Source of the DNA: Erigeron canadensis | Taxonomy: Eukaryota; Streptophyta; Magnoliopsida; Asterales; Asteraceae | Assembly: GCF_010389155.1 (NCBI RefSeq) | Contig: NC_057766.1 | Location: forward strand, 23,569,516-23,633,515 | Direction: 5' to 3' | Length of the DNA: 64,000 nucleotides | Part shown: one piece after another, positions 1 through 11,636 of the stretch | How the letters are laid out: the number at the start of each line of letters is the position of its first letter | Position numbering within the stretch: position 1 is the first letter of the stretch | Made by a program: the position numbers and the translations under genes | Notes under the pieces: model-generated | Seen by the model: the letters and a program-made list of their open reading frames with translations, nothing else | Told to the model about the DNA's origin: nothing | Database searches by the model: none

Positions 1-253
1 TAGATGAAAATATTACATAGAAGGACATTTTAGATATTTCCCCCCATGTAACTTTCAACATGGGGGTATTTTCTTTAATAAGTAGTATAGATTAATGTTA
101 AGGGGTAGTGTAAGTAAAAATATTTTAGTGCTAAGTAAAAATATTACATATCTTAAAGGTGGTAGATGAAAATATTACATGAAAGGGCATTATAGACATT
201 TCCCCCTATGTAACTTTCAACATGGGAGGTATTTTCTTTAATAAGTAGTATAG
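1..253. repeat. Direct repeat of ~90 bp, two copies
   Basis: Positions 1-91 and 164-253 are near-identical copies of a ~90 bp sequence starting TAGATGAAAATATTACAT and ending TAAGTAGTATAG. Each copy contains a short hairpin formed by CCCATG and CATGGG around TAACTTTCAA. The spacer at 92-163 repeats part of the same text (AAAAATATT). Nothing coding is visible. It lies downstream of the defensin-like gene. Confidence 0.75.
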
Positions 254-472
254 AAGTATAGATAAGAGATTGTTACAATATATCACAACGTACACGAACA
301 CAAATAAGATTTAAACATTTAATTCTGATGTTACGTTTGCATTACGGACTTTTGAATCAAATTAAGACATGTAAACAATCAAAATTTTCAATAAAAATGT
401 CTGTCATTAAAATGAACCCTACTACTTCAAATTGATCCAAATATTTTTCTTTCGGCCAAATGCATAGTACAA

Positions 473-838
473 TTAAGGATAAATACATCTGCAATATCTG
501 TCCAAACACATGGAAATCGTCGCAGGCGGGCAGAAGCCCAAACAATCCGGAATCCTTCTTGTACAATAACGATAAAAACGCCTTTGGATGGAAGCATCAG
601 CCGGTGGTGTAGCCAAATTTTCGACATTGGTAACTTTAGCTGATTCGCCAACTTCAGTTCCTAATACTGCAAAAATACAAAAATTACGTTATTATCCAAA
701 AAAAAAATATTATATGTTACAAAATACAAATGAAGAACGCACAAAAAAGTCCCAAATAGCATAAGAGAAAAAATTATAACCGCAAGTAGTGAGCACCAAT
801 GTGGCAAGAAAAACAACCGAGAACAAAGACTTTGCCAT
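473..838 (-). CDS. Secreted six-cysteine defensin-like peptide, two exons (83 aa)
   Basis: Exons read 838-781 and 666-473 on the minus strand. Exon 1 begins ATGGCAAAGTC and encodes a hydrophobic signal peptide (MAKSLFSVVFLATLVLTT). A GT-AG intron (780-667, donor GTTATA, acceptor TTTTTGCAG) splits a valine codon right after it, the position usual for plant defensin-like genes. Exon 2 encodes an acidic-to-neutral stretch (about residues 20-48) and then a basic cysteine-rich end. The six cysteines are spaced C-x6-C-x3-C-x7-C-x4-C-x-C, the CxxxC...CxC signature of cysteine-stabilised alpha-beta peptides without the outermost cysteine pair. The stop follows CRCIYP. A TATA box sits at 891-898, suitably upstream. 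The likely role is an apoplastic defence or signalling peptide. The segment CTRRIPDC also looks a little like a Bowman-Birk reactive loop, so a protease-inhibitor role cannot be excluded. Gene model seen in sequence; function inferred. Confidence 0.72.
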
Positions 839-890
839 ATCTTGAGACGAGTTGGTGATGTATGTGAACTCGAGAGACCCATCTACAATG

Positions 891-898
891 AATTTATA
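891..898 (-). promoter_or_regulatory. TATA box of the defensin-like gene
   Basis: The minus strand reads TATAAATT here, 53-60 bases upstream of the chosen ATG at 838. This would put the transcription start near 860 with a short 5' leader. It supports the start chosen for the gene. Confidence 0.55.
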
Positions 899-999
899 GT
901 CATCAAATGAAATTTATGAGCACAAGAATTAATTGTTTTTAACCAATATTTTGACTTTAATAGTACTCGTGTTCACATTAGTTTAATTAGATATCTTTA

Positions 1000-1328
1000 T
1001 TTACCAATATATATATAACAAGGTCCTAAATTATTTTATAGATGTGATGTGTTTAAACTTTTAATTCCAACCTCTAAATCAAAATAATTAGATCATACCA
1101 AAATTATTATTAAGTTTACACAACATTAGTCCTTCTATTTTATATAACTAGTCAAATATAATAATAAATTTAGAAATAGTTTATCAAAAGATATGGTAGT
1201 TTAAAACAAAATTGCGTACGTTCGTATCATATTGCGGATATTTACAATTTATGGTTTTTTAATACTTACATGTTCACATCTAAGTTTTCATCATTTTTTA
1301 ATAAAATTTTATGACAAGTTACACTTTT

Positions 1329-1377
<49 letters not shown>

Positions 1378-2163
1378 TATATTAAAAGAGAAACTTTAAA
1401 TAGTAATATGAAGTAATCTCTACCCTTCATTAAATTTCCATCTTTAATCTCCACCATTAGATCAAGTTGCTTACATCATCTTTAACTAAACTTTTAAAGA
1501 AATATGATATTAGTCCTTCAACTTTAGATAATTTTCTTAAACTAAAAACAATATTAATTACACATATTTATCTATCTATCTTTTTATTTATCAAAATTTT
1601 TTAGAATAATAATATCCATCTTTTGTATTTTTAACAATTCGATAGATTGTTGTTTTTCTTATGCCTTTTTAATCATGAGCTCGTGTCACAAAAAAAATAT
1701 ATTCACATATGAGAATATTTATAATTAGTATATTGATATTCTAAAATATCATATTTTTGTGTATAATGATTTGGAAGTTGTTACTAGAATCGTGATCTCG
1801 TGCTATATACAATTTTCGTACATATGTTAATTGGTGTAATTTGCTCCGATGATTGGCTAATATATATTTACTTTCTAATACTAAAATACATGATATTTAC
1901 AAAAAAAGTTTATAACTATGTTATATATACTTGAAAGTAATCAAAGAAAAAATAAAATGTCCGATTTGTAGTTCTTTCAAAGGAAATGAAGATGTAGAAA
2001 GGTATTTATGTTTTCATTATTAATTTGTGTAATTGTATTTATTTTATTTTTTATGCTTCCAACATTTTATACCTTAATGTTTTTTCCATTATATCATTAT
2101 TTTTATATGTATAAATGTTTTTTTCATATGGTTCCCACGTATTTCACGTGGGTTATAATCTAT
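1000..2163 (+). mobile_element. Degenerate Helitron, same family as 3801-5051
   Basis: The left part (TTACCAATATATATATAAC followed by AGGTCCTAAATT) matches the 5' end of the Helitron at 3801. The right part has a hairpin CCCACGT-ATTTC-ACGTGGG (about 2133-2151) followed by TTATAATCTAT, which aligns with the AATAATCTAG end of the better copy, so the CTAG has decayed. It contains the trinucleotide tract at 1329-1376. No Rep/helicase coding is visible, so it is non-autonomous. Confidence 0.5.
1329..1376. repeat. (TAA)n microsatellite
   Basis: About 16 uninterrupted units of AAT/TAA. An open frame across it on the minus strand gives a poly-isoleucine run and is not a gene. Confidence 0.95.
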
Positions 2164-2466
2164 AATATAAGAATAGAAATCTACAATATACAGTAAAGCT
2201 TAAAAATCAATTCAATCAATTATATAATATCTAACACTAACAAGTATATGATGAGAGTTCCTTGATGTCGTATACCAACTCGATGTTAGAATTTTTTTTT
2301 TCACGTTTTTTGTTCACATGTGAAGGTTTTGAAAAAAAAAATTCTTCTACAACATATGTTTTTATGACGTTTCACATGTGAATAAACAAAAAAAACATGT
2401 GATCCAATATAAAATTTAGGAATCTTACGGTTCTCACAAAAATATGGGTTCCTAAAATAAGGGTCC

Positions 2467-2497
<31 letters not shown>

Positions 2498-3800
2498 GGG
2501 TTCTAAAATTATCCTTAAAAATATAAAGACTATTAGATATATTTTAATCAAAAATTTATAACCCTTAAATCACGTTAATTATATTAAACTATCTAACAAA
2601 TAATCATTTTGTGACGAGTTATAAACCTTCGTCTAGAGTATTTTAAGAATTACATTACTTAAATAACTTTATATTGTTCTCAGAGGCCATTGTGACTTTC
2701 ACATTTGGAACCATATATAATGAGCATTTAACTTTGGTAGCAACTAAATCACTCATAAAGTTGTAAGAGTAAAAAGTAAATACCTACATTATTTAAATAT
2801 TTTAAAATGTAATGTTAGTGATTAAATGATAGAATTTTTTGCAAAAAATAAACATAAATAATTATCTTTGTCGCAATACCCAAGTGGTATTCTAAGTCCC
2901 CAAGTGAAGGTTTGGCCTACAAAAACTTTTGTTCAAACTTAAAAAGGAGAAGATTTTACCTTTATTTAGTTATCGTGATGTTTGACAGGCCATTAAGCAT
3001 TTTAATCTTTTTCTATAACTAAATTAAAAAGGTATTTCGTATCATTATATTTCTTTATGAACTTCAGATTAGGAAGTGAATTTTATTGAAATTCACATAA
3101 GTTTATACATAATTATCATGAGATTTGAAAATCCAAAAATATCCAAACTCAAATGAATAATATATAATTATATAATTATAAAACAAACATTTAAAATGGA
3201 TTTTAAAATATACATCAATTAACTTTAAGCCTTTTATAATAGATATACATAATATTTTTACTACTAAGCATTGTTCTTAAATTAAAAAAATACACACTCT
3301 AATCCCAAAGTTATCTTTACATTTTTAATTTAATTTATTTAAGTTTTTTTTTTCTTTTTGAAGAACAGAATGGATAAATAACTAACACCCTCAGTTTTGT
3401 TTGTGCTCACTTGATTATATTAACAATATTACCACATGTTCATTTGGTTAAACTATAATGACCCTGATACTTTTTCCAAACAAATATTTTTAAAAGTCTC
3501 TTTAAAATTTATTGATAAATTTATCAACTAATAAATATATATATTGTGATTATAAATTTCATCAATTGTGTCTAATTTTATTATTTTAAAATAGATGAGA
3601 TAATATTTAATGATTTTGGTGTAGTTTTGTTATTGTAATATTATGTTTATTTATTGAATAAATATATATTGTAGTTTATATTAGTAATTTCATATTTGAT
3701 CTTTTTTATAAAATACGAAGATAATGTCTTTTTGAGAATTGTATAATTAAAAATATCTTTTAAAATAATATATCGTTTCAATTAGTATATTGATATATAA
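2164..3800. other. AT-rich intergenic DNA with transposon relics
   Basis: No gene seen. A TA-rich tract at about 2466-2500 leads into text (AGGGTTCTAAAATTATCC, 2497-2514) similar to the 5' part of the Helitrons at 1000 and 3801, so a further truncated copy probably lies here. The rest is low-complexity AT-rich sequence. Confidence 0.4.
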
Positions 3801-5051
3801 TCTACAATATATATAACAGAGTCCTAAATTCTTTTATAAGAAAGCAAGAACTGTTAGATGAATTCAAGCTTTTAGTTACAACCCTTATATCAAAATAATT
3901 GTATCATTACCAAGTTTATTATTTATTAACACATCATTAGTTTTTCAACTTTAGATAAAATATATCTCTTTTAAATTAAACATTAGTAATGAAAATTGTA
4001 AATTAGTGAGGAATAAACACAAAAGTATAAATTAATGATGAAAAACAAAAAAATGTAAATTGATACGAGAAAAACTTTTTCCATAATGATATTTTTAACA
4101 CACTTTTACTATAACTATTACTATAATTAATAATTAAAATTATTTGATTGAACTTATTTTAAAAATAATATAACTTAGTCCCATGTTTAATAACTTAATT
4201 TAAAAAAATCGAGAGTTATAATTGGTAATTGAGGTTAACATGTCTTATAGAATATACTAACTTTATGTCTATGTCAAATACCCAAATTATTTATGACATA
4301 TTTAACATAAGATGAATTGTTAAATATGTAAATTTAAATGTAAAAAATATAGTTAAAATTAAATTAAAAGAATATAACTTTATAGCACTGAACGCATATT
4401 TTATCTGGTATAATTTTTTTTTTTGTATACAATATTTGTTTATATTGTGTAATCTAACATGTGTTGTTTAAATTATGTTATGGAGATTCAAGAATCGTTA
4501 GATAAATTAATCATAAACCTTAGATTAAAATGATAGTGTTATTTCTAACTTTACTATTAAAAAAAATACAACGTGAATCTTTATACCTTGATAAATTAAA
4601 TGAATTCATGATGTATCTTCTTACAAATACAACATTTTAAGTTATTTCCAATTTTAAATTGTACATTATTAACTTTGTTTCCATACGTGAAGTAATATCA
4701 AATAAATATTAATGTTTCTATCTATTTTATATGTAAAAGTTCAAGTTTATTAATAAAATAAAATAATAGAATATTCTATTTTTAAACACTTTACTTAATA
4801 TAACTCTAAAACCCTTCAACTCCTATTTGCTCTAAAATTTAATTTTAATATAAAGTTATAAAGAATAGACTTAATAACGTTATGATCTGGTCTAAGTTTT
4901 AAAAACTTCATGAGCAAAATTTGTATTTATAATCATAATTTTTTAACATCTTTTATTTATATTTATCAAGTTATACATTTATAAAATGCTAACTTCTCAC
5001 TTCTCATTAACTATATATTTTTCTCGCGTATTACGCGGGACAATAATCTAG
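3801..5051 (+). mobile_element. Non-autonomous Helitron with canonical ends (1251 bp)
   Basis: The 5' end is TCTACAATATATATAAC preceded by A. The 3' end has a hairpin CGCGT-ATT-ACGCG (about 5024-5036) followed by GGACAATAATCTAG and a flanking T. This is the A|TC...CTRR|T layout of Helitrons, which transpose by rolling circle and make no target duplication. No Rep or helicase reading frame is visible, so it would need an autonomous partner. Confidence 0.68.
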
Positions 5052-5225
5052 TTTTGTTATACACGGTAGCTAAGTAAGACGGTATCGAGTTTTTTTTTTT
5101 GTAATATCTTTAAATCGTGACCATTGATTTTTGATCCAAACGTTAAAATTTATAAAACATGATTAGATAACTTGACGGAATCCTCTCTTATTTTTATACT
5201 GTAGTTATTTGTTCGGTAGTTATCT

Positions 5226-6290
5226 GTCACACCCAAAAATATTAAAGTAAATATATTAACTTTTTGTAGTTTTATAATTAAAATAATTTCCCCAGCGGCG
5301 TTGGGGTCTTCAGTTAGTGAGGCCAGCGGCGCTGTTTAGCTGACTAGTGGCGCTGGCAGCTCCTGCGTCTTCCAAATTTTCTTCGTTTGACTCCCGTTTT
5401 TGCCTCCTTGTGTCTTATAACTTCATTGGCTTTCATGTTGAGTTGATAGATGTCATTCACCCTCTTTCGCATCTTCCTTGAACATGCATTTATATAGAAT
5501 ACGTTAACAACTCACAAATATTAACTCATTTAGACAAAAAAAATGCGGCCTACTAATGGGGGAAATTATCACAAAATGAACGCTAATCACGAATCATGAT
5601 ATTGTGATACGTTGAAAGCTTGTTTTTATGCATTGCGGTTATTTTGTGTTGTTGTTCGTATCGCGAAGGAGATGAGTATTCTTGAATACCTTTGTATATA
5701 CGTCGTTGGATCGATTACCATATGATAGTGGATTCCATGTGTGGTAATCAATTTGGCGTTGAACTTAAGTAGGGGCATTTGTTATTGTATTGTTGGTGAT
5801 TATGATCATTTGCTTATATTGATCCATGTATGCAAGTATATTACTAATCATTCCTTTACGTTTTAGTTCTTTACCATTATATAGGTGGTCCCGGAAGAGG
5901 AAACTAGTTAGTTGTCGATTTGGAGTTGTTGATAAGAAATTGCTAGAAGAATTGAAGGTATCTGGCCATTCGCGAAAGATTGATATTGTATAAACCTAGT
6001 TCATCCCACCTCATATTGGCTCTTGGTACAAAGTTGGTATTTTGGAACTCGGTAAACATGTGTAATTTGTGTACATTTAGATTTTGTATCATGGTAATGC
6101 TAAATTTAACGTTAGAATGAAGGTTTGGGTTGTTTGGCAAAACGGGTAAATGACTTGTTACTTTGTGAAACGTATACTTTGATGAATTAAAAGCTTTTGA
6201 ATGTTGTCAGTAATTGTCCAATTTGAATGTTTGGTAGATTGTTTTGAAGTATGGAAATCAAATGATGTGAGTTTGCATTACTATTGAAGT
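5226..6290 (+). mobile_element. Partial LTR-like relic (TGTCACACCC start)
   Basis: It starts TGTCACACCCAAAAATATT, like the TGTAACACCCC starts of the elements at 11637 and 30916. The stretch 5640-6060 (GAAGGAGATGAGTATTCTTG, later GGTGGTCCCGGAAGAGGAAA and TTCATCCCACCTC) runs parallel to 31800-32370 of the element at 30916. I could not find a target duplication or a certain right end; the boundary given is approximate. It is probably a decayed long LTR of the same broad family. Confidence 0.4.
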
Positions 6291-6299
6291 GTCACAGTG

Positions 6300-6480
6300 A
6301 TGTTCTTTGTGGGTGTATATAGTGATCTTGATGAGATCAGTTATTTTTGTTCTTCACTCACTTTTGATCTCGATGAGGTCAATAATGACCCTGACGAGAT
6401 CATATCTAAATGACTTCTTTGAATTCCTCAGTGATTGTTATTCTTGGCGAGATCAATGATGATCTCGACAAGATCAAAAA
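6300..6480. repeat. Palindromic GATCTCGATGAGATC-type repeats
   Basis: Five or six degenerate copies of a self-complementary motif (GATCTTGATGAGATC, GATCTCGATGAGGTC, CCCTGACGAGATC, GGCGAGATC, GATCTCGACAAGATC) are spread over 180 bp. They occupy the same relative place as the GC-rich tandem repeats of the element at 30916. No coding is seen. Confidence 0.6.
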
Positions 6481-6718
6481 TAATTTATTCTTTTATGGTG
6501 GAATCTTTTCATATATAAAAGGTCGAATGAAAGAAATAATGTTCATAAAATCGGTTCATAGCCGCTGTTTGATTGGGTTTTAGAATGGTGCTCTATTTAT
6601 TAGGCATTGTTTTTTATTACCTATATCAACCGGCCGATTTTTAGGGGTTTATCCGATCAATTAATTCAGTTCATGTTGTTTTTTTTTTCTAAATAAATTT
6701 TCTAAGATTATTTTTTTT

Positions 6719-7678
6719 AGAGTTAATTACAAAAATCGTCCCTGTCGTGGTACCCAACTTGCAGGTTTCATCCCTAACTTTCAAAAATTATAGTTTTAGT
6801 CCAAAAAACTTTGCTCCGTCAACAGTTTTAGTCCTGGCCATAAACGTCCGTTTAAAATCAGGTCACGTAATGGGTAATATTGTAAATTGGCTTAATAATA
6901 CCCAGAATTAATTACAGAAATCGTCCCTGTTATGGGCGGTCACTTGCAACTTTCATCCCTAACTTTAAAAAAATTACAGTTTTGGTCCAAAATCCAAAAT
7001 AAAATTAAACACAAAATCATTTGGATTTCTAATGCATAACATATACAAACATAATATATAACAATATATATTAGATTTATTCTTTATATACAATTAACTC
7101 ACAAACAAAAATATCTTAGAAAAATCTCACCATCTTTATTATTCTAAGCTCTTCTTCTTTTTTTATAACTTCTTAAAACAAAAATAAAACTAAGTAAAAA
7201 AAAATTAATCGATTACTTAAAACACATAAACACTTAAATCCAAGAGAGTCTAAATCTCTAGTTTTCAAAAAGAGAGTAGGGTGTGAGTTAGGATTGTTTG
7301 TGAATTTATATCTGATAGAAATAAAAGAAGTTGGATAAATAGGGTTTTTTTTTTTTTTGTAAATGTTTCTTTTTATATAGATTGAGGATAAAAATTTTGG
7401 ACCAAAACTGTAATTTTTTGAAAGTTAGGGATGAAAGTTGCAGTGACCGTCTACAACAGGGATGATTTCTGTAATTAACTCTGGATATTATTAAACCAAT
7501 TTACGAGATTACCCATCACGTGTGAATCACGTGACTTGGTTTTAAACGGACGTTTATGGCTAGGACTAAAACTGTTGACGGAGCAAAGTTTTTTGGACTA
7601 AAACTGTAATTTTTGAAAGTTAGAGATGAAACCTGCAAGCTGGGTACCACGACAGGGACGATTTCTGTAATTAACTCT
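6719..7678. mobile_element. Long-TIR foldback MITE with a nested inner palindrome
   Basis: The element begins AGAGTTAATTACAAAAATCG and ends with its reverse complement ...CTGTAATTAACTCT. The arms stay complementary for about 180 bp, for example GTCAACAGTTTTAGTCC against GGACTAAAACTGTTGAC. A second copy of the terminal text lies inside on each arm (from 6907 GAATTAATTACAGAAATCG, to 7482 ...CTGTAATTAACTC), so a smaller copy appears nested in a larger one. Flanks are T-runs, so an 8-9 bp target duplication is possible but uninformative. No transposase. Best guess is a MULE-type MITE. Confidence 0.7.
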
Positions 7679-7790
7679 TTTTTTTTTATGATATGTATAC
7701 TTTAATGTCATTTTTAGTTGTTTGTGTATTCTAAAACTTACTTTAGTCTTTTATCATCACCGTTTGATGTTATCTTTTAGTTGATTGTAA

Positions 7791-8055
7791 TTGCTCCCTC
7801 CGTCCCACTAAATTTGTCTTGTTATGTGTTTTCAAAGTCTTATTTTTTTATTAACTTTGACTTTAAATAGTTTTGTTTGTGTTATATAATACTTAATGAA
7901 ATGTATATGAATTGATTTAGTTTTAGATGTGTTTTTATCATGTATAATTTTCATCAATTATATATTACACAAAAAGATATTTAATGTGAAAGTTGATAAA
8001 AAAAAAACCTTTGAAATATAAAACAAGACACACTTAATAGGTCGGATGGAATGCA
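7791..8055. mobile_element. Stowaway-like MITE
   Basis: The left end reads GCTCCCTCCGTCCCACTAAA, the familiar Stowaway/Tc1-mariner terminus. The right end (GTCGGATGGAATGCA) is its imperfect reverse complement. The interior is AT-rich with inverted halves (TAATACTTAATGAAATG against CATCAATTATATATTAC). No coding capacity. Confidence 0.7.
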
Positions 8056-8646
8056 TTTTAACTATTTTCGCTGGATAGTAACAATCATAGTAGTATCCTT
8101 AAAAAAAAAAATACCCAACTGGTAGCTAGTCCATAAAAGTTTTCCAAATTTAAAAGAAAATTGATTTTCTAGAAACTATTATTTAAAAAATGTAATTTTT
8201 TAGTTACATTATTTTCTGTTATGATATTGAATTATTACTTTTAATGTAATACACATCTTTGACTTTTTTTAATATTTATTTTTCAATTTTTATATTAAAA
8301 GTTTTTATTTGTATTACATATTATTTAATGTAAAATATAAAAATAGATGGTGTTTTAAATGTAGTTTTATTATTCTAATTTGAATCAAATATTATATAAT
8401 ATCCCTAGGTAAGTTTTCTTCTCCAGATCTTTAAGTGGTTGGGGTTTCTAATCCAAAAGATGAAACCGAAGATCTATATTCGTAATTAACTTACAAATTT
8501 AAATTTAAATAAATATATATATATAACAAAAAAGAAATTTTAAGTTAAAATTGTTTTAAAAAAATCAAAAGGTCAAAAATAGTTATTTAAATTGAGACGG
8601 AGATACTACAATACACTTTAATTTGTAATATAGTATAATATGCTAT
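8056..8646. other. AT-rich intergenic DNA
   Basis: No gene seen. GAGACGGAGATACTAC at 8595-8610 resembles the right end of a Stowaway-type MITE, but I could not define its left end. Confidence 0.4.
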
Positions 8647-9131
8647 CGGATTTTGAATGCTTTACGCATAATAATATTATTGTCAACATATTAAATGAGA
8701 AATAATAGTAACTAGTGGATTTTGAGGTCTTCCATTGCATGGACTTGTGTTGATGTAGTTTTGTTAGGTTAATATACTCGTGTCCTTATTTATAAATAAA
8801 CATTTATTTAATAAACCATTCTGTCATTGATAAGTTTGTTTAGAAGTTTATCATATTAAATATATATTTATTTATAAATAAGGACATTAATTTTTTTCTA
8901 CGTTTTGCATGACTTCAATTACCGCGATTATGTTTGTTAATCATGTTGTGTTGTAATATATGTTTGCTAAAAATTTTGTCATATGAAATAGATATACATA
9001 TATAGACAAAATCATAACCACGTCCAATAGTTTGATGTATGAATACAAATGAAAATAAAAAACTAAGGAAAAATAAAATATGCAAGGCAACAAAAGATTG
9101 AATTTAAGTTTTCAATATATTAGTTGAATAC

Positions 9132-11304
9132 TGATGACGTATCTAGCTTAAACACCTTTAATGCTAGTAAACGAGCCAAAAACCACTAATGCCAATCAAC
9201 TAATCACATAGTTGCGGCTAAACCTGTTGACCGGAACTTCATGACACGTAAGCAACAGATAACATGAGCTGTGGTCATGTTCCTCCAGGCCGGAGCCCTC
9301 TGATTACATAGTTACTGGCTATGTGCAGCCAAGGCCAAACTCATAGGCTAGAGCCCCATGACATGAAGCTGCGGCCAAACTCCTAGGCTAAAGCTCCATG
9401 ACGCAAGGTACGGATTAACTTGAGCCACAGTAGGGATAGTGATGTGCGAAATCTAGCTTTAAATTTATAAACACGATTTACCGAAAGACTGACTACTACA
9501 CACTCACAGGCAGTGTACCTGATCGCATGCAGTATAGTTAAAACTGGTAAGCCGAGATCGTTCGCAAGGACTTTAACAAGCAATTGTAAACATTAAATGA
9601 TTCAAAGTAAAATATGGGTGTTTTGTGGCCGAGTTGCCACGTTGCAAGTAGTTAGTTTGAAAAGTCAGTAATCTCGGAGGATTAATCGAAAGAGAAATTT
9701 GTTGTTGAAAACAATAATTTAAAGGTCACCCATCTTGATTTCGCTCTACAAAATGTTAAGATTGCACGTTTGATGAAGTTCAAATTCAATTTAGTGATTA
9801 AATGACCGAGACTCAAATTAATCGCCAACCCCGTACCCGTCAAGTTAACAACTTATTCGACTCTCTTGTTTAAACTAGTTTCATTATTAAGACCGGTACC
9901 CCGAGACGCCTTTTTATAACTTCTCTAGTTTAACAATGGTTTTGGTCATTTCAAATAACAATTTTGCCTATTGATTGTACCCAACCATCAACCTGTTTAT
10001 TCTTCTCAAATATTAATTACCCTCTACCGTACCCGTCATAGAACCAATTGCTTCTAACCAAGCAATCAAAATAACTTATACCTAAATCCTAGTCGTCACT
10101 AAGCAATGAATACAAATTATCCGCAATCAATAATTGAATAACGAAGAATTAATAGATTAAGATCACGACAAAACGTTAAATCAAATCACTTGAATTAATA
10201 AATATTGTGCAATCTCTACATAATGTCTCACTCCATTAAGATGGATGAAGAAGAGATTAGCCACTCATATTAAATATGAAATAACAAAACAAATAGAAAG
10301 AATTCATCATTACCGAATACAAAGAATTGAACAGAAATAACGAGAATAATCCAATCGTAATATCGATCTTCAAGGATGATAAATCTGATCAAAAGTCTCC
10401 TCAAAAGGTCTTAAAAACGGCTGGAAAGTATGAGATAGGATTTTGGAATGAAAAACAAGCTATTTATATGTTTCCAAAAATTCTTATGCAGAATCGTCCT
10501 TAAGCTGCGTGGCAGCTTATAAGCTGAGGCGCACCTCACTGTTGACCGCTGTTGACTTTTGACTTTTATTGACTTTTCATGGGACACAACTGGACGAGCT
10601 GCTGCGCAGCTTAAGTCTTCTGTTTCACAGCTGCGGCGCAGCTCATAAGCTGCTGCTCAGCTGTACTTGATTCCAGGTTTGACTTTTGTTGACTTTCACC
10701 AAACTTTATCCAAACGACCCGGTAATCATCCGTAAGCACTTATTTCACTTCAAGAATGTCGTTTTCTTCAGAAATACACTCAAGTATCTGCCATTAACCT
10801 GAAACACTAACAAGTACCATAAACGCACCAATTGTATACAAAAACGACTCATTAAACATGCTAAAACAACTATATTCGTTGTGGGAAATGGGTATAAAAT
10901 ACGACATATCAGATAGCAACGTTTAACAAACTCTGCAACAGCTTCGTCTCTTCCACGCATAAGACAAGTGCTTACATATAAAACAACACACAGAACGAAT
11001 GTCTCTCTGCAATACCAATGTCATGGTTGGGGACCAACACATACGTCTTCCTGCAAGATGAACGTCATGGTCGAGGACCAAAAAGCTCACCAACCCCTGA
11101 CCTCTATAAATACCCCTTCATTGGCCTACCTCTAGGACCAAGGAACAACACACAAAAAACACACGCTTTACACTTGGTGGTGTGAGATTAACACCTTAAT
11201 TTCACACCAGTTGGGAATCGCCAACAAGTTTAAAACATCTCTCAAACCCTTTTTTCCATGCAAGATTAACGCCTAGACTTTAAGCGAGAAACCTTGCTTA
11301 AACA
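9132..11304 (+). mobile_element. Solo LTR (~0.7 kb) containing a second solo LTR
   Basis: It starts TGATGACGTATC and ends ...TTGCTTAAACA, flanked on both sides by the 5 bp duplication AATAC (9127-9131 and 11305-11309). Unit B has the empty site (GAAGACCAAAAAAG against GAATAC|CAAAAAGG). Removing the inner element (9440-10911 plus its duplication) leaves about 696 bp. A TATA-like CTCTATAAATACC at 11101-11113 followed by a CA-rich leader fits an LTR promoter on the plus strand. The part before 9431 has degenerate repeats around GAGCCCCATGAC. No internal protein-coding region remains, so this is a solo LTR formed by LTR-LTR recombination. Confidence 0.75.
9440..10911 (+). mobile_element. Solo LTR (1472 bp) nested in the LTR at 9132-11304
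   Basis: It starts TGATGTGCGAAATC and ends ...CGACATATCA, flanked by the 5 bp duplication GATAG (9435-9439 and 10912-10916). A TATA-like CTATTTATATG lies at about 10460. The GC-richer stretch 10500-10700 carries repeated GCTGCGCAGC-like palindromes and GTTGACTTTTGACTTT repeats. No gag or pol reading frame is present. Confidence 0.68.
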
Positions 11305-11636
11305 AATACCAAAAAGGGAAAACTGTGCAAGACAAAAGAAACCAAAAAAAAAAGCAAGCGATTACAACAATACAATGTGATTATATAAAAGCGATAGTAC
11401 AGGTTATGCCATGGTCAAACCGAACAATCAGATTTTAAATGTTTTACGCGTAATAATATCATTGTTAACATACTAAATGAGAAATAATAGTAACTAGTGG
11501 ATTTTGAGGTCTTCCATTGCATGGACTCATGTTGATGCAGTTTCGTTAGATTAGTATACATGTGTTGAACATAAAACTATCTAATTTAAACCATTCTGTC
11601 ACGGATAATTTGTTTAAAAAATTATCGTATTAAATT

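Larger units (their letters stand above)
8647..11428. repeat. Tandem unit A (~0.6 kb) interrupted by a solo LTR
   Basis: Core segments 8647-9131 and 11310-11428 are homologous, in the same order, to 11429-15012 (unit B) once the mobile elements are removed. Shared text includes TAATAGTAACTAGTGGATTT, GACAAAATCATAACCACGTC and GTCAAACCGAACAAT. Unit A is broken by the LTR at 9132-11304. The unit itself has no recognised coding sequence. Confidence 0.75.

Noticed and set aside
1266..1457. Open frame with a long isoleucine run on the minus strand
   Set aside because: It is the translation of the (TAA)n microsatellite.
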